From the IMG/VR virus record IMGVR_UViG_3300020083_000006, positions 1 to 64,000 of that record: DNA of 64,000 nt. One strand, 5' to 3'. Shown here one piece after another: positions 1-8,439 of this stretch. The notes under the pieces were generated by a model that saw nothing but the letters and a program-made list of their open reading frames with translations, searched no databases and was not told the DNA's origin. The translations under genes were made by a program, and so were the position numbers. Origin of the DNA: a virus. Every line of letters starts with the position of its first letter. Position 1 is the first letter of the stretch.

Positions 1-39
1 ATAGGTCATTAATAAGATAAAAATTAAACTAATAAACAT
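1..39 (-). CDS. 5' end of an unknown gene, hydrophobic N terminus
   Basis: An ATG preceded by AAGGAG opens a reading frame that runs off the window edge. The 13 visible codons read MFISLIFILLMTY, a hydrophobic start suited to a membrane segment or signal peptide. It lies directly downstream of the glycine-rich adhesin gene on the same strand. In many phages a lysis or membrane protein follows the fibres, so a holin is possible, but nothing here proves that. Confidence 0.5.
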   Translation of the reverse strand, partial: MFISLIFILLMTY

Positions 40-64
40 TTAAAACTCCTTATAAAAAATAATA

Positions 65-1459
65 TCACTGAAATGTTTTATACCTTAATATTATTATGCC
101 ATTTTTGCCAGATTGTCCAGCTTGACCGGCAGTTCCGGATGTTCCTGCACCACCAGAAGCACCCCCGGCTCCGCTTGCTCCTCCATATCCTCCACCGCTA
201 CCGCCATAGCCGCTTTCCGAACCTCCGGAATATGGCCCCAAATATCCTTGTCCTCGTCCGCCATTTCCTCCGCCGCCCCAACCTCCGCCGCCACCGCCGC
301 CCGGATAGTATATACCGTTTAAATAATATCCAGCGCCACCGCCGCCGCCATTTCCACCGGAGCCGGCACCGCCACCGCCACCACAACCTCCTCCAAAACC
401 ATTGGGTGGAAAACTACCTGCTGCTCCTCCACTATATCCATTTACCGAAGAGCCTCCGTTTCCTCCGGCTAAATTTGTGAAGGTAGAGGCCGCTCCGCTA
501 CCGCCACCGCCGCCCCAACCCCAGCCTCCGGAGTTTCCAGCGTAAGGGTGGAAAAAATCTGTTTGATAAACAGACTGTCCTCCGCCTCCTCCTCCGTAAC
601 CATTTCCACCGTTTCCACCAATTCCACCAATTCCACCAATTCCACCAATTCCGCCAATTCCACCGTTTCCGCCGGCGCCTCCGGTTCCGTATTCTATACC
701 ACCTAAGACGAAACCAATGCTCATGCTTCCGCCGATCCCCTCGGTGCCCCCACTTCCACCGACTCCTCGTCCGCTACCACCAGCTCCGCCTGCTCCTCCT
801 CCTGCGCCTCCGCCATTTACTCCAGATCCTCCAACGAGCGCACCCCCGGCTCCACCGGCTCCCCCGCTGCCAGCCGTACCGTTTGTTCCGTTTGCTCCCG
901 GTGTTCCAGGTGATTGGTTTATGAGCCCACCTGAATACATAATTTTTTGAATCCCATTAATACTTACGCCAGATAAACTTCCGTTTGTTTGAGCATTCCC
1001 TCCGTTTCCAACAACGATTGCGATATCAACCCCGCCAATAAAATCAGAAAAAAAATCATATGTATTGTAATTTTCAGAAATGTAATTATTTAAATTTCCG
1101 GATCCTTTTCCACCGCCTGCTCCGCCTGCCCCCCCGGCTCCGCCTGCTCCTCCGTTGCCAGCGGCTCCGCCAGCTCCGCCGGCTCCACCGTAACCGTATC
1201 CGCCGCTCGACCAGCCACGACCTCCGCTGTCTCCGGATCCAGCTATACCGGTACCTCCGTTTACTCCTGAGCCGCCGACATTACCATTTGCCCCATTTGC
1301 CCCATTGGATCCACCGGCTCCCCCGCCAATTCCCCAGACTTTAATGCTTTGGGGAACGTAAGCAGACGACATTGTTTTTGTTGTAGAAGATGTAATTTTT
1401 TCTTCCGTTTCAATCGCTTTTTGTGTTGCCAGCATGCCAACGGCATTATTAAAAAACAT
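65..1459 (-). CDS. glycine-rich adhesin / tail fibre tip-like protein
   Basis: This 464-aa protein has a short N-terminal region of about 40 residues (ending SIKVWGIGG), then about 400 residues dominated by glycine in GG-x and GGxGG runs, and ends with KNGIIILRYKTFQ, an ending typical of glycine-rich phage tail proteins. Such sequences can fold as polyglycine-II sandwiches, as in the receptor-binding adhesin gp38 of phage S16. By inference it caps a fibre and contacts the cell surface. It is the last gene of the adhesion module and starts right after the stop of its upstream neighbour, with a weak ribosome site that suggests coupled translation. Its coding DNA holds a 9-nt tandem repeat. The exact start and the attachment partner are uncertain. 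Confidence 0.7.
   Translation of the reverse strand: MFFNNAVGMLATQKAIETEEKITSSTTKTMSSAYVPQSIKVWGIGGGAGGSNGANGANGNVGGSGVNGGTGIAGSGDSGGRGWSSGGYGYGGAGGAGGAAGNGGAGGAGGAGGAGGGKGSGNLNNYISENYNTYDFFSDFIGGVDIAIVVGNGGNAQTNGSLSGVSINGIQKIMYSGGLINQSPGTPGANGTNGTAGSGGAGGAGGALVGGSGVNGGGAGGGAGGAGGSGRGVGGSGGTEGIGGSMSIGFVLGGIEYGTGGAGGNGGIGGIGGIGGIGGIGGNGGNGYGGGGGGQSVYQTDFFHPYAGNSGGWGWGGGGGSGAASTFTNLAGGNGGSSVNGYSGGAAGSFPPNGFGGGCGGGGGAGSGGNGGGGGAGYYLNGIYYPGGGGGGGWGGGGNGGRGQGYLGPYSGGSESGYGGSGGGYGGASGAGGASGGAGTSGTAGQAGQSGKNGIIILRYKTFQ
615..659. repeat. 9-nt tandem repeat in the glycine-rich gene
   Basis: Five consecutive units of ccaccaatt occur, four identical and the fifth with one change. On the minus strand they encode repeated Gly-Ile-Gly triplets. 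Because the unit is a multiple of three, slippage would change protein length without breaking the frame. Confidence 0.9.
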
Positions 1460-1460
1460 A

Positions 1461-1856
1461 TTATACTATCCCGTGAATTGGACCAATCACTGCAAAATTT
1501 AAATCCCCCCCAACGCGATAAACTGTAAAAAGAGAATACGTAGAAGCCATAGTTCCGCTTTGTCCTGCTCCGTATTTTACGGGAACGGAAGTGACTCCCG
1601 CATCGCTAAACACAGCTATTGTAATAACATTGCTCAGTGCGCCCTGAACTAAAACCGTTAAAGATTGGCCATCTTTTAAATTATGAACAGCAATTGTTCT
1701 GTTACCTGTTCTCATGTCTCTAAAAGAGTTTCCAAGATTTGCGTCCGCAACTCCAGAAACTGTGGTTACTGTTGGGCTATAAACGCCGTAATTAATCTTA
1801 TATCCGCCATCTTGAAAATCCCTACCCGCAGTAGAAATTAAACTTAAATTAGCCAT
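1461..1856 (-). CDS. small tail-fibre-module structural protein, unknown
   Basis: The ATG giving MANLSLIS, preceded by GGAGGTATCAA, is the likely start and yields 131 aa. A longer open frame upstream is only the shadow of the neighbouring gene. The protein is beta-rich in appearance, with many Thr, Val and Gly residues and no recognisable catalytic motif. It overlaps its upstream neighbour by 8 nt and lies between the C1q-like proteins and the glycine-rich adhesin, so a virion or fibre-accessory role is inferred. I do not recognise the family. Confidence 0.7.
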   Translation of the reverse strand: MANLSLISTAGRDFQDGGYKINYGVYSPTVTTVSGVADANLGNSFRDMRTGNRTIAVHNLKDGQSLTVLVQGALSNVITIAVFSDAGVTSVPVKYGAGQSGTMASTYSLFTVYRVGGDLNFAVIGPIHGIV

Positions 1857-2100
1857 TTGATACCTCCGATGCCACTGTAACCCAACCTTTAGCAATTGCC
1901 AAGTCCACAATTTCTTCCTTAGATGAAGGAATTTGAACCTGTTCTTCAAGGCATTTTGCGACACACAATTGAACAATTTCATCAATTGCGATTTGGGCAC
2001 GGCTCTTGACGGCGTTTTTAGCCCACTCTTGGGGCGAAAGAGCCGCCACACTCAACGCTTTGAGCTCGGTTTCCGTGAGGTTTATTGTTATGTCCTGCAT
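1849..2100 (-). CDS. small conserved fibre-locus protein
   Basis: This is an 83-aa acidic, mostly helical protein beginning MQDITINLTETELKAL and preceded by AAGGAGAATAAT. Short proteins with the pattern LTxTExKAL...PQEW...AVKxRA are common beside phage tail fibre genes, but their role is not known to me. The C-terminal codons overlap the ribosome site and start of the next gene, which points to translational coupling. There are no membrane segments or cysteine clusters apart from two cysteines in the middle. Confidence 0.75.
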   Translation of the reverse strand: MQDITINLTETELKALSVAALSPQEWAKNAVKSRAQIAIDEIVQLCVAKCLEEQVQIPSSKEEIVDLAIAKGWVTVASEVSNG

Positions 2101-2113
2101 ATTATTCTCCTTT

Positions 2114-2662
2114 TTATCCTATTAAATAGCAAATAACACCAGTGTGAGGTTCTGCCCACGAATATGTTGTCGTTCCGGAATAATAAAAATCAATATAATC
2201 GTTTGCTGCGCAATCTACCATAGCAGACACGTTCATGTCGTATGTATCGTCATTATTGCTATACGCATATCTTACTGTGTTTGAGTTTTTCCTTATATGT
2301 AAATAAACAGTTGTTCCAACGGTGTTTACAAGCTGTTGAGCCTGAATAAAATATTTTCCTGCAACCGGAACCGTAATCCTAGATTGCCCAGCATTTACAG
2401 CAAATCCAACATTAAAAGAAGTCACTAGGTTGGGATTATAATTAGAAGTGTTCGATGTGTATGGTGAGAATGAACCACTAAACATTGGTCTATTCGGAGT
2501 AAACACGTTTCCGCTAACGTTTACTGCTGTACCAGTAAATGCAATAGTTGTGCCACTAAAAGTCTTATTACCCGCAAACGATTGTGTCCCTGTGCTAACC
2601 AGTCCACTTTGCGTTTCTGTCGCAATACCCGAAGATTGCTGTTTAATTACTGATGATGACAT
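2114..2662 (-). CDS. C1q/TNF-like receptor-binding protein 1
   Basis: The 182-aa product has an N-terminal segment with a fibre-type motif (STGTQSFAGNKTFSG, about residues 23-37) and a C-terminal domain of about 110 residues. That domain has the C1q-like strand pattern: GFAVNAGQSRITVPVAGKYF, then a stretch rich in Val and Tyr, and a final GVICYLIG. C1q-like jelly rolls occur at the tips of phage fibres and spore filaments, where they trimerise. The same N-terminal motif occurs in the large fibre encoded next door, so the two may share an attachment or trimerisation module. Role inferred: receptor binding. Confidence 0.65.
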   Translation of the reverse strand: MSSSVIKQQSSGIATETQSGLVSTGTQSFAGNKTFSGTTIAFTGTAVNVSGNVFTPNRPMFSGSFSPYTSNTSNYNPNLVTSFNVGFAVNAGQSRITVPVAGKYFIQAQQLVNTVGTTVYLHIRKNSNTVRYAYSNNDDTYDMNVSAMVDCAANDYIDFYYSGTTTYSWAEPHTGVICYLIG

Positions 2663-2665
2663 ATG

Positions 2666-3130
2666 TTACCCCACTAAATATCCACAAATCCAATTATATT
2701 CACCGTTTCCTCCGTCCGCGTACAACGAGGTTGCAGCATCTGCCGAAATCCTAACATCTAAAATATCGCCAACATTTGCTTTTAATAACCACCATTGTCC
2801 GGCTGTATAATTAAAACCAGTATAGGCTTCGGTAGAGCGCAGCTGTTGGTTTTCATTAGTTCCGTTTTTATAAGCATTCATACGAACTACAACATTGTTT
2901 GCATTTTGTCGCAAATAGCTTGCACCTATTAAATACAGTCCAGCAACAGGGCAAGTAAATCGCATTGTTGACGTATTAAAATGAGAGCCATTATTAAATT
3001 TTACCGTTCCTCCTGTAGGAGGAAGAGCAGCGGTTCCTGTTAAAGACATTGCCCCAGGCCACCCTATAAAAAAAGAAGGGCGTTCAGGAAAAACAGGGTA
3101 ACTGCTTTGTATTAATGGTACTTTTGCCAT
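2666..3130 (-). CDS. C1q/TNF-like receptor-binding protein 2
   Basis: The 154-aa product is nearly all one C1q-like domain: TMRFTCPVAGLYLIGASYLR in the middle, a hydrophilic loop, GDILDVRISAD, and the end YNWICGYLVG. It resembles the C-terminal part of the neighbouring C1q-like protein but lacks that protein's fibre-type N-terminal module. It probably sits on the same fibre tip or is an alternative tip. The start ATG follows a GGAGTAAAAC-type ribosome site just after the stop of the large fibre gene. Confidence 0.6.
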   Translation of the reverse strand: MAKVPLIQSSYPVFPERPSFFIGWPGAMSLTGTAALPPTGGTVKFNNGSHFNTSTMRFTCPVAGLYLIGASYLRQNANNVVVRMNAYKNGTNENQQLRSTEAYTGFNYTAGQWWLLKANVGDILDVRISADAATSLYADGGNGEYNWICGYLVG

Positions 3131-3141
3131 GTTTTACTCCG

Positions 3142-6100
3142 TTAAGCAATTTTATATGTTATTGCAAAACCATAAATAACACCACTACTTGCGACGGTTG
3201 GTATGTGGTTATAACCACCACCAACTGTATTTGCGATAATGTACGCATAATTATATCCAGGGTCTATCAGTGTTCCAAACATTGCATTAGCTTGCGTTAT
3301 TCCAAGTGGCGCAACTAGTGAACCGGCACATCGTATCTCCCCGTTATTAAATGGTAGGTCTGCAATAATTAAAAGTCCACTGTACGGAGTTGTTACTGCA
3401 GTCCATTGTATACTTGCCCATACGGTAACTGTATTTCCAATGCGAGTATATCGACCTGCATTCACGCCGCCCATTGTATAAACACCGCCAGCGGTACCAG
3501 AAAGTCTAGGTGTCCATGTTCCTTCGTCGTAGTGTTTCAGCGTCTCATTACCAAAGCTAATCCCGTAGCCGCTCTGCATGGTAAGATCACTAGCGCCACT
3601 AATATTTGCCGGACTAATATTTAGCGGCAAACTCGCACCAACTGCAGGTCCATTCAAGCTAAACTGCACAACCGCAGACGTAAATCCTGCAATCGATGGC
3701 AAAGTAATCTGAACAAGACCAGCCGCTGTGGCGTCAACGTCAAACCCAAGTGGCGGAGTATCGCCCGATGTTTGATGGCTAACTAAATAATTATTTCCGG
3801 CGCCATTTTTGGTGACTTGGATTTTAACACTAAAACGTAATGGGGTAGTTGCGTTAATATAAACCCAACCAGTCAACTCTACATTATCATATGCCGAAGC
3901 ATTCTGAATAGTCGTAACTGCGTTATTGGTAAGACCAATCTGCGTATATGCATTTGTTCCACCAATTGTAGAACCGGTCATATTGAAGAAATCAAGCGCA
4001 GTCGTAGTACGGGCAATACCAACGGGCTTGGAAATTTGACCCACAACGGAAGGTGGAGTGGTTGAAATTTTACCAGCTTCGGATGCGGAGAGGAAATACA
4101 CTTCTCCGGGCGTGAGAAACCCGCCGCCAACAATAAGGTTAGCTCCAACCGACGATACTTCGCCGCCGAGACAAACCTCGAACTTATTTGAATCGATTAC
4201 CCTGCTAATAAGCGCAGAAACTTCGGCAGTAGCCTCAATATCGGCTTTTGCAAATGCATATGCGGAACCGTTAAGATACAACGGACGACCAACATCAGCC
4301 GAAGTAAATCCGTGGGATGCTTGCGTAATCGATAAAACTGAACCGCCCGAACCAACGGCTTGTTCGGTGCCCGATGAGTTTAAGGTGTAAAGTTTACTGT
4401 CTGCTTTAGCATAAACCTGAATCCCGTCTGCCGGAGCAATTGCAGGCGTTGCGTTAGTTTTTAATACAATTCCGTCACTAAATGTTTTTGTGCCCGAAAA
4501 CGTTTGAGTTCCTGTACTAACAACCCCTGCGTATAGTTCAGTCGCATACGTATCGTTTAGGTCTACAATTGCGCTTGTGGCTAAAACCCACCGAGAATTT
4601 ACAGAATCCCAGTCCAAACCAACCCAACCGCCATTAACATCGCACACGAGGGGTTCGTTAATAGCTAGATTATGGATTCTTTGTCCAGAGGCTGGAATGA
4701 TCGTTAGGTTGTTTGTTTGCCAGGTAAAGTTAGCGTCTTTAATCTCAATTCTAGAGTTTGCGTTGCCGAGGGGAAGAGTAACAGAAAAAGAGCCTGCAAA
4801 AGTATTAGCTAAATATTTAGTTTGTTTGGACAAAACGGTAGCGGAAGAAATTGTAAGAATCTTGATAGCACTCAATGAAGACCAATTTCCGTCGGAATAC
4901 CCCTCATAAAAAGAATCCGTTGAGTTGTATCTTACCATTCCGTCTGTCGCCGTAAAGGCAGACCGTTCTGTGTTTGTACCAACTGGAATTTTTAAAGCAG
5001 CGGTACTACTAATCGCAATTGTTTTGTCGACGTTATAGGGCGTGATCTGATCAATAATTGGATTAAACAACGTTTTATTAGAAAGATTGTCCGTTGTGCT
5101 TCTGCCCACCAAAGTTTCTGTAATTGCGGGAAAGCTATAAACAACCGAAGAGGTCAGGCTAGGAATTTTAAACTCTGCGGCATAAGCTTCGGTGGAGGGA
5201 GTTAACCTAATGTTGCCAGAACCTGCGGGAGCCTTAAATTCCCAACTAGTTCTGCTATTACCAATTTTTGCATAGCCGACAATACTTGCATTTTCCTCAA
5301 TACCAAGACCAGCTCCGTCTCCAGAAGAGGATGCACCTTGTTTATTGAGGGTAATATTTTTGTCGGTAACCTCCATATCGGTAACATTAACGCTATTTAA
5401 GGTTCCAACAATATTAATAGTATCGCCAGAGCCACCAATATTAATTGTTGTTGCGCCCGAGCCAGTACCCAAGTTAATAGTTTTGGTAGAGCTGCCTGTT
5501 CCAAGATTCAAAACAGACGTATTTGAGGTTGCTCCGACATTTAGTGCAGCGGACGGCGCTGTTGATTCTATGCCAAATCCGCTTGAAAAAGTTAAAGATC
5601 CGGACATACTGTCGCCCGTTTTTGCGACTTTTTTCTCATCTAGCTCATCGATTGCAGCCTGAGCGTCTATTGACGTGATGTTTCCGCCCGGTTGAATTGA
5701 AATTTTGAAGGCAGAAATTGCCGCAGATGGGTTAACATCAGCATCCATAATTAGAGACGTTGAAAGCAAGCCGGCGACATCATTATGAACAACACCGACC
5801 GTAGATAAACCGGAAACAGCAACATTTCCTGTAAATGTCTTGTTCCCCGAAAAAGACTGAGAAGATATTGTAACTATTCCAGGCTCAGTGGTACTGGCTT
5901 CCTGAATTTTGCTACCCTGTATGTTCGCGGCGGCGCCAACGTCAGCGTCTGTTATTAAACTTGAACTTAAAACTCCAGCGGCAGAAGCCTTCACGATTCC
6001 ATTTGTTAGTTCATGAAAAGTAACAGTTCCGTTATCGGTAATTGTTACTAAATTTACTCCGAGTTCGCTAATTAGTTTAAATGATGCAGCTGTGCCCGCA

Positions 6101-7977
6101 ATTCCCCTTAAAACCAAACCATTTGTTGTTGATTTAAAAAGATTTGCTCCAGAAATTGGTTCAAATCCTGTAATTTTTACAGAACCAGCCGATAAGTCTC
6201 CGGTTGTCTGAATGTTCTGTGAACCAAAGTTAGGGATAATTTTTGTTCCTGAAATTCCGGCAGCGCCGTCAATGTCTGAATTTTGAATTAAAGAAGATGA
6301 TAGCTGTCCGTCAACATCTGATCGCACTATGCCGGTTCCAAAGCTAGAAAGCTTTAAATTTGAAAACTCAGCCGACGATGTTTTTTGCAAATCCTGATCA
6401 ATAGTTAAGTTCGTATTAAACTTAACTGTTACATTATCTGTCGATTCGCTGGTTAAAAGCAGGGTTTTTGCCAAAGCTTGTGGCTTTAAATCAATTATGC
6501 CTGAATGAGCAGGTGCCCTAACCTCCCAACTCATGCGCGTAGCGCCAACGTGAACATATCCATTTAATAACAAACGAGCGCCACTTGCTCCAGAAACGCC
6601 CGTTTCATCCAAAGAAGCGTTTGTTCTTTGAGGGTTAACTACGTCCACATAACCAACGTTGACCGTAGTTACCTTAAAAGTACCGTTGTTTTGGTTATTT
6701 AAAAAATTTGTCACGCGAATATATTCGCCAGCAGCTAATCCATCAACGCCACTTCCGGCACCATCGACTATATATCTAACTGTATTTCCAGATTGCCAAA
6801 TAGCATCTAACAAATCAATATGCGCACCGGCATATTCTTCTTGAACGTACAGTCCAGATTCCTGAGAATCTTGTCCAGAAGCGTTGAAATTTACAACAAT
6901 ATTTTTATCTTCGGAGACATATTCAACCGGGGTTGTATATGTGGCTCCCGAGATATTTACGGTAGAATTAAGTCCACCGATTGTAATTGTATTGTATCCA
7001 ATACCCGTACCAATTGAAATGTTTTTATTTGTGTTGCCCGCCAAAACACTAATATCATCGGTATCCGACTCGATTGTATCAACAAAAAGGGCGCCGGTTG
7101 TCTGAACGTTCTGTGAACCAAAGTCAGGGATAATTTTTGTTCCCTGAATGGCGGCATTAACTCCCACATCGACATCAATTATTTTTGAAGAGCTAAGTAA
7201 TCCATTACTATTTGTGTGTACAACTCCGGGAGTGTTAATTCCGGCTCCCAGAGAAGGCACCACCAGCTGATCGGTGCCGATTGGATTAGAAAGAACGGTC
7301 GCGCCTAATTCATTTTCCAAAACAAAACTAGACGTAGAGCCGGCGTACCCACTTGAAACCATACCTTTTACGGGATCTAGATAGAGCGAAGCGGAAGTAG
7401 GAGTGCCGCCCGGGGTAAGCGTTAAAATCGGTGTTTTTGTTTTGACGGTTAACGTGATTTCGTCAAAAGTTGGATTTCCGGTGTCAGATAAATTTTGCGA
7501 TAATTTAATTTTTTGAGAATCGGCATCTAACTCCAGACCATTAAAAAAAGATGGATTCCAAACGCTTGGCTGAGGTTCTGCCCCGGTTCTCATAACTAAA
7601 CGAGTATGCTGGTCGGCCAAAAGAGAAACAATTTGAGGAATTGTTAAAACGGCGGTGGCGAAATCCGTAACATTTGAAGAGGTCAATATTAACTCAGCCT
7701 CTTCAACGTTTGCTCTATATGCGATTTGACTCCCAATAACGGTGGAAGTCCACGAAACGGTTCGAGTGTCTATGAGATTTACAAATGCTGGGATTTCAGT
7801 TGTGACCCAATCTGCAACGGTAGACGTTCCCTGGGATATATAAAGCTTTTTAGCGACAATATCATAATACCCTTGTCCCACAAACAGTGGAACGGAAGAG
7901 GGGGCGGTTGACCCAATTGTAATACGCAATTCGTGAATGTCTTCGCCGATTAGGTCTTTATGTAAAATTTCAGCCAT
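3142..7977 (-). CDS. large modular tail fibre protein (1611 aa)
   Basis: This very long beta-rich protein has an N-terminal attachment region, a repetitive shaft and a C-terminal tip containing YDEGTWTPRLSGTAGG, the YDEGTWTP signature of many phage fibres. A motif of the form V-x-x-G-x-LSSSxI-x-DADV-x-AAIxGxKI appears four times, near residues 251-282, 549-580, 660-691 and 728-758. Two segments near 320-490 and 830-990 share a DKNI(V/T)xNxxxxG module followed by a RxSWExxAPA motif. QSFSGNKTF and QTFSGTKTF elements also recur and match the first C1q-like protein. It heads the adhesion operon and is preceded by a sigma70-like promoter. Role: main long tail fibre. Confidence 0.8.
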   Translation of the reverse strand: MAEILHKDLIGEDIHELRITIGSTAPSSVPLFVGQGYYDIVAKKLYISQGTSTVADWVTTEIPAFVNLIDTRTVSWTSTVIGSQIAYRANVEEAELILTSSNVTDFATAVLTIPQIVSLLADQHTRLVMRTGAEPQPSVWNPSFFNGLELDADSQKIKLSQNLSDTGNPTFDEITLTVKTKTPILTLTPGGTPTSASLYLDPVKGMVSSGYAGSTSSFVLENELGATVLSNPIGTDQLVVPSLGAGINTPGVVHTNSNGLLSSSKIIDVDVGVNAAIQGTKIIPDFGSQNVQTTGALFVDTIESDTDDISVLAGNTNKNISIGTGIGYNTITIGGLNSTVNISGATYTTPVEYVSEDKNIVVNFNASGQDSQESGLYVQEEYAGAHIDLLDAIWQSGNTVRYIVDGAGSGVDGLAAGEYIRVTNFLNNQNNGTFKVTTVNVGYVDVVNPQRTNASLDETGVSGASGARLLLNGYVHVGATRMSWEVRAPAHSGIIDLKPQALAKTLLLTSESTDNVTVKFNTNLTIDQDLQKTSSAEFSNLKLSSFGTGIVRSDVDGQLSSSLIQNSDIDGAAGISGTKIIPNFGSQNIQTTGDLSAGSVKITGFEPISGANLFKSTTNGLVLRGIAGTAASFKLISELGVNLVTITDNGTVTFHELTNGIVKASAAGVLSSSLITDADVGAAANIQGSKIQEASTTEPGIVTISSQSFSGNKTFTGNVAVSGLSTVGVVHNDVAGLLSTSLIMDADVNPSAAISAFKISIQPGGNITSIDAQAAIDELDEKKVAKTGDSMSGSLTFSSGFGIESTAPSAALNVGATSNTSVLNLGTGSSTKTINLGTGSGATTINIGGSGDTINIVGTLNSVNVTDMEVTDKNITLNKQGASSSGDGAGLGIEENASIVGYAKIGNSRTSWEFKAPAGSGNIRLTPSTEAYAAEFKIPSLTSSVVYSFPAITETLVGRSTTDNLSNKTLFNPIIDQITPYNVDKTIAISSTAALKIPVGTNTERSAFTATDGMVRYNSTDSFYEGYSDGNWSSLSAIKILTISSATVLSKQTKYLANTFAGSFSVTLPLGNANSRIEIKDANFTWQTNNLTIIPASGQRIHNLAINEPLVCDVNGGWVGLDWDSVNSRWVLATSAIVDLNDTYATELYAGVVSTGTQTFSGTKTFSDGIVLKTNATPAIAPADGIQVYAKADSKLYTLNSSGTEQAVGSGGSVLSITQASHGFTSADVGRPLYLNGSAYAFAKADIEATAEVSALISRVIDSNKFEVCLGGEVSSVGANLIVGGGFLTPGEVYFLSASEAGKISTTPPSVVGQISKPVGIARTTTALDFFNMTGSTIGGTNAYTQIGLTNNAVTTIQNASAYDNVELTGWVYINATTPLRFSVKIQVTKNGAGNNYLVSHQTSGDTPPLGFDVDATAAGLVQITLPSIAGFTSAVVQFSLNGPAVGASLPLNISPANISGASDLTMQSGYGISFGNETLKHYDEGTWTPRLSGTAGGVYTMGGVNAGRYTRIGNTVTVWASIQWTAVTTPYSGLLIIADLPFNNGEIRCAGSLVAPLGITQANAMFGTLIDPGYNYAYIIANTVGGGYNHIPTVASSGVIYGFAITYKIA
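6200..6249. repeat. 50-nt near-identical direct repeat, copy A, inside the fibre gene
   Basis: This stretch matches the one at 7094-7143 with only two differences in 50 nt. It begins ccggttgtctgaatgttctg and encodes the FGSQNIQTTG part of the fibre repeat. The DNA identity is much higher than needed to keep the protein motif. Confidence 0.85.
7094..7143. repeat. 50-nt near-identical direct repeat, copy B, inside the fibre gene
   Basis: Partner of the copy at 6200-6249. It begins ccggttgtctgaacgttctg and encodes FGSQNVQTTG. The copies lie 894 nt apart, a whole number of codons, so recombination between them would delete or duplicate 298 residues in frame. Confidence 0.85.
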
Positions 7978-8018
7978 TTCGCCCTCTTAGGGAAATTTAG
8001 GTAGAACGATATAGGATT

Positions 8019-8047
8019 ATTTTACAATAATGACTAAAGTTTCTCAA
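8019..8047 (-). promoter_or_regulatory. sigma70-like promoter for the large fibre gene
   Basis: Read on the minus strand: TTGAGA, 17 nt, TAAAAT, placed about 40 nt before the fibre ATG. It overlaps a sigma28-like promoter facing the other way, so the two probably compete for polymerase. Confidence 0.55.
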
Positions 8048-8061
8048 GCAATTTCCGAATA
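8035..8061 (+). promoter_or_regulatory. sigma28 (FliA)-like promoter 1
   Basis: The sequence is TAAAGTTT, 11 nt, TCCGAATA, 23 nt before the ATG of the first plus-strand gene. The -35 is a perfect match to the E. coli FliA consensus and the spacing is exact. The -10 keeps CCGA but differs in the last bases, so this is the weakest of five such sites. Confidence 0.5.
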
Positions 8062-8084
8062 GAAGGGTATAAGGAGGACAAGTC

Positions 8085-8204
8085 ATGCAAAATATTCTTC
8101 TTGCAATGTTGGGGGTTATTTTGGTATCTTCATTAATGCTGCTTATGACGATTAATGACAGAGAGGTTTCTCGTGACGATGAAAAAACTCAAAGAGGAGA
8201 ATGA
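8085..8204 (+). CDS. 39-aa membrane micro-protein
   Basis: An ATG follows AAGGAGGACAAGTC, a near-perfect ribosome site. The protein starts MQNILLAMLGVILVSSLMLL, a single membrane helix of about 20 residues, and ends with a charged cytoplasmic tail (NDREVSRDDEKTQRGE). It overlaps the next gene in another frame and is the first gene after the sigma28-like promoter. Function unknown; a small inner-membrane effector of the host is plausible. Confidence 0.65.
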   Translation: MQNILLAMLGVILVSSLMLLMTINDREVSRDDEKTQRGE

Positions 8205-8439
8205 AGTTTTAAAACAAATCATTCAGGACACTATGTGGATGGCCTTTAGGTACGTAGACGGGCGGTCTACGTATGCGCCCAGTATGTTCAATCTGGCCGT
8301 CCATAAGCTAGACAGCTTAGAACTGTCTCATTTACACGCAGGAGACCCTGTAACTAATAATAGACGTTTTGCAGAAGATGGAATGCTTGGTGAGTGGAAT
8401 CCAGAGTTAAGAGATTTTATTAAAAAGGAGAAGTTATGA
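8179..8439 (+). CDS. small unknown protein, 86 aa
   Basis: The product starts MKKLKEENEVLKQIIQDTMW, an N-terminal coiled-coil-like helix, followed by a mixed region ending RDFIKKEKL. I chose this ATG because GAGAGG lies upstream, while an in-frame ATG 24 nt earlier has no ribosome site. The start lies inside the preceding micro-protein gene and the stop overlaps the next ATG (ATGA), so all three genes form one coupled unit. The family is not recognised. Confidence 0.7.
   Translation: MKKLKEENEVLKQIIQDTMWMAFRYVDGRSTYAPSMFNLAVHKLDSLELSHLHAGDPVTNNRRFAEDGMLGEWNPELRDFIKKEKL

Noticed and set aside
73-950. Open frames on the plus strand rich in Pro, Arg and His opposite the glycine-rich gene
   Set aside because: They are mirror images of GGN codons on the other strand, have no ribosome sites, and their composition is what antisense reading of poly-Gly gives.
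6188-6195. GCCGATAA in the plus strand opposite the fibre gene as another sigma28-like site
   Set aside because: No TAAA-type -35 is found 11 nt before it and it lies antisense inside a coding region with no gene downstream.
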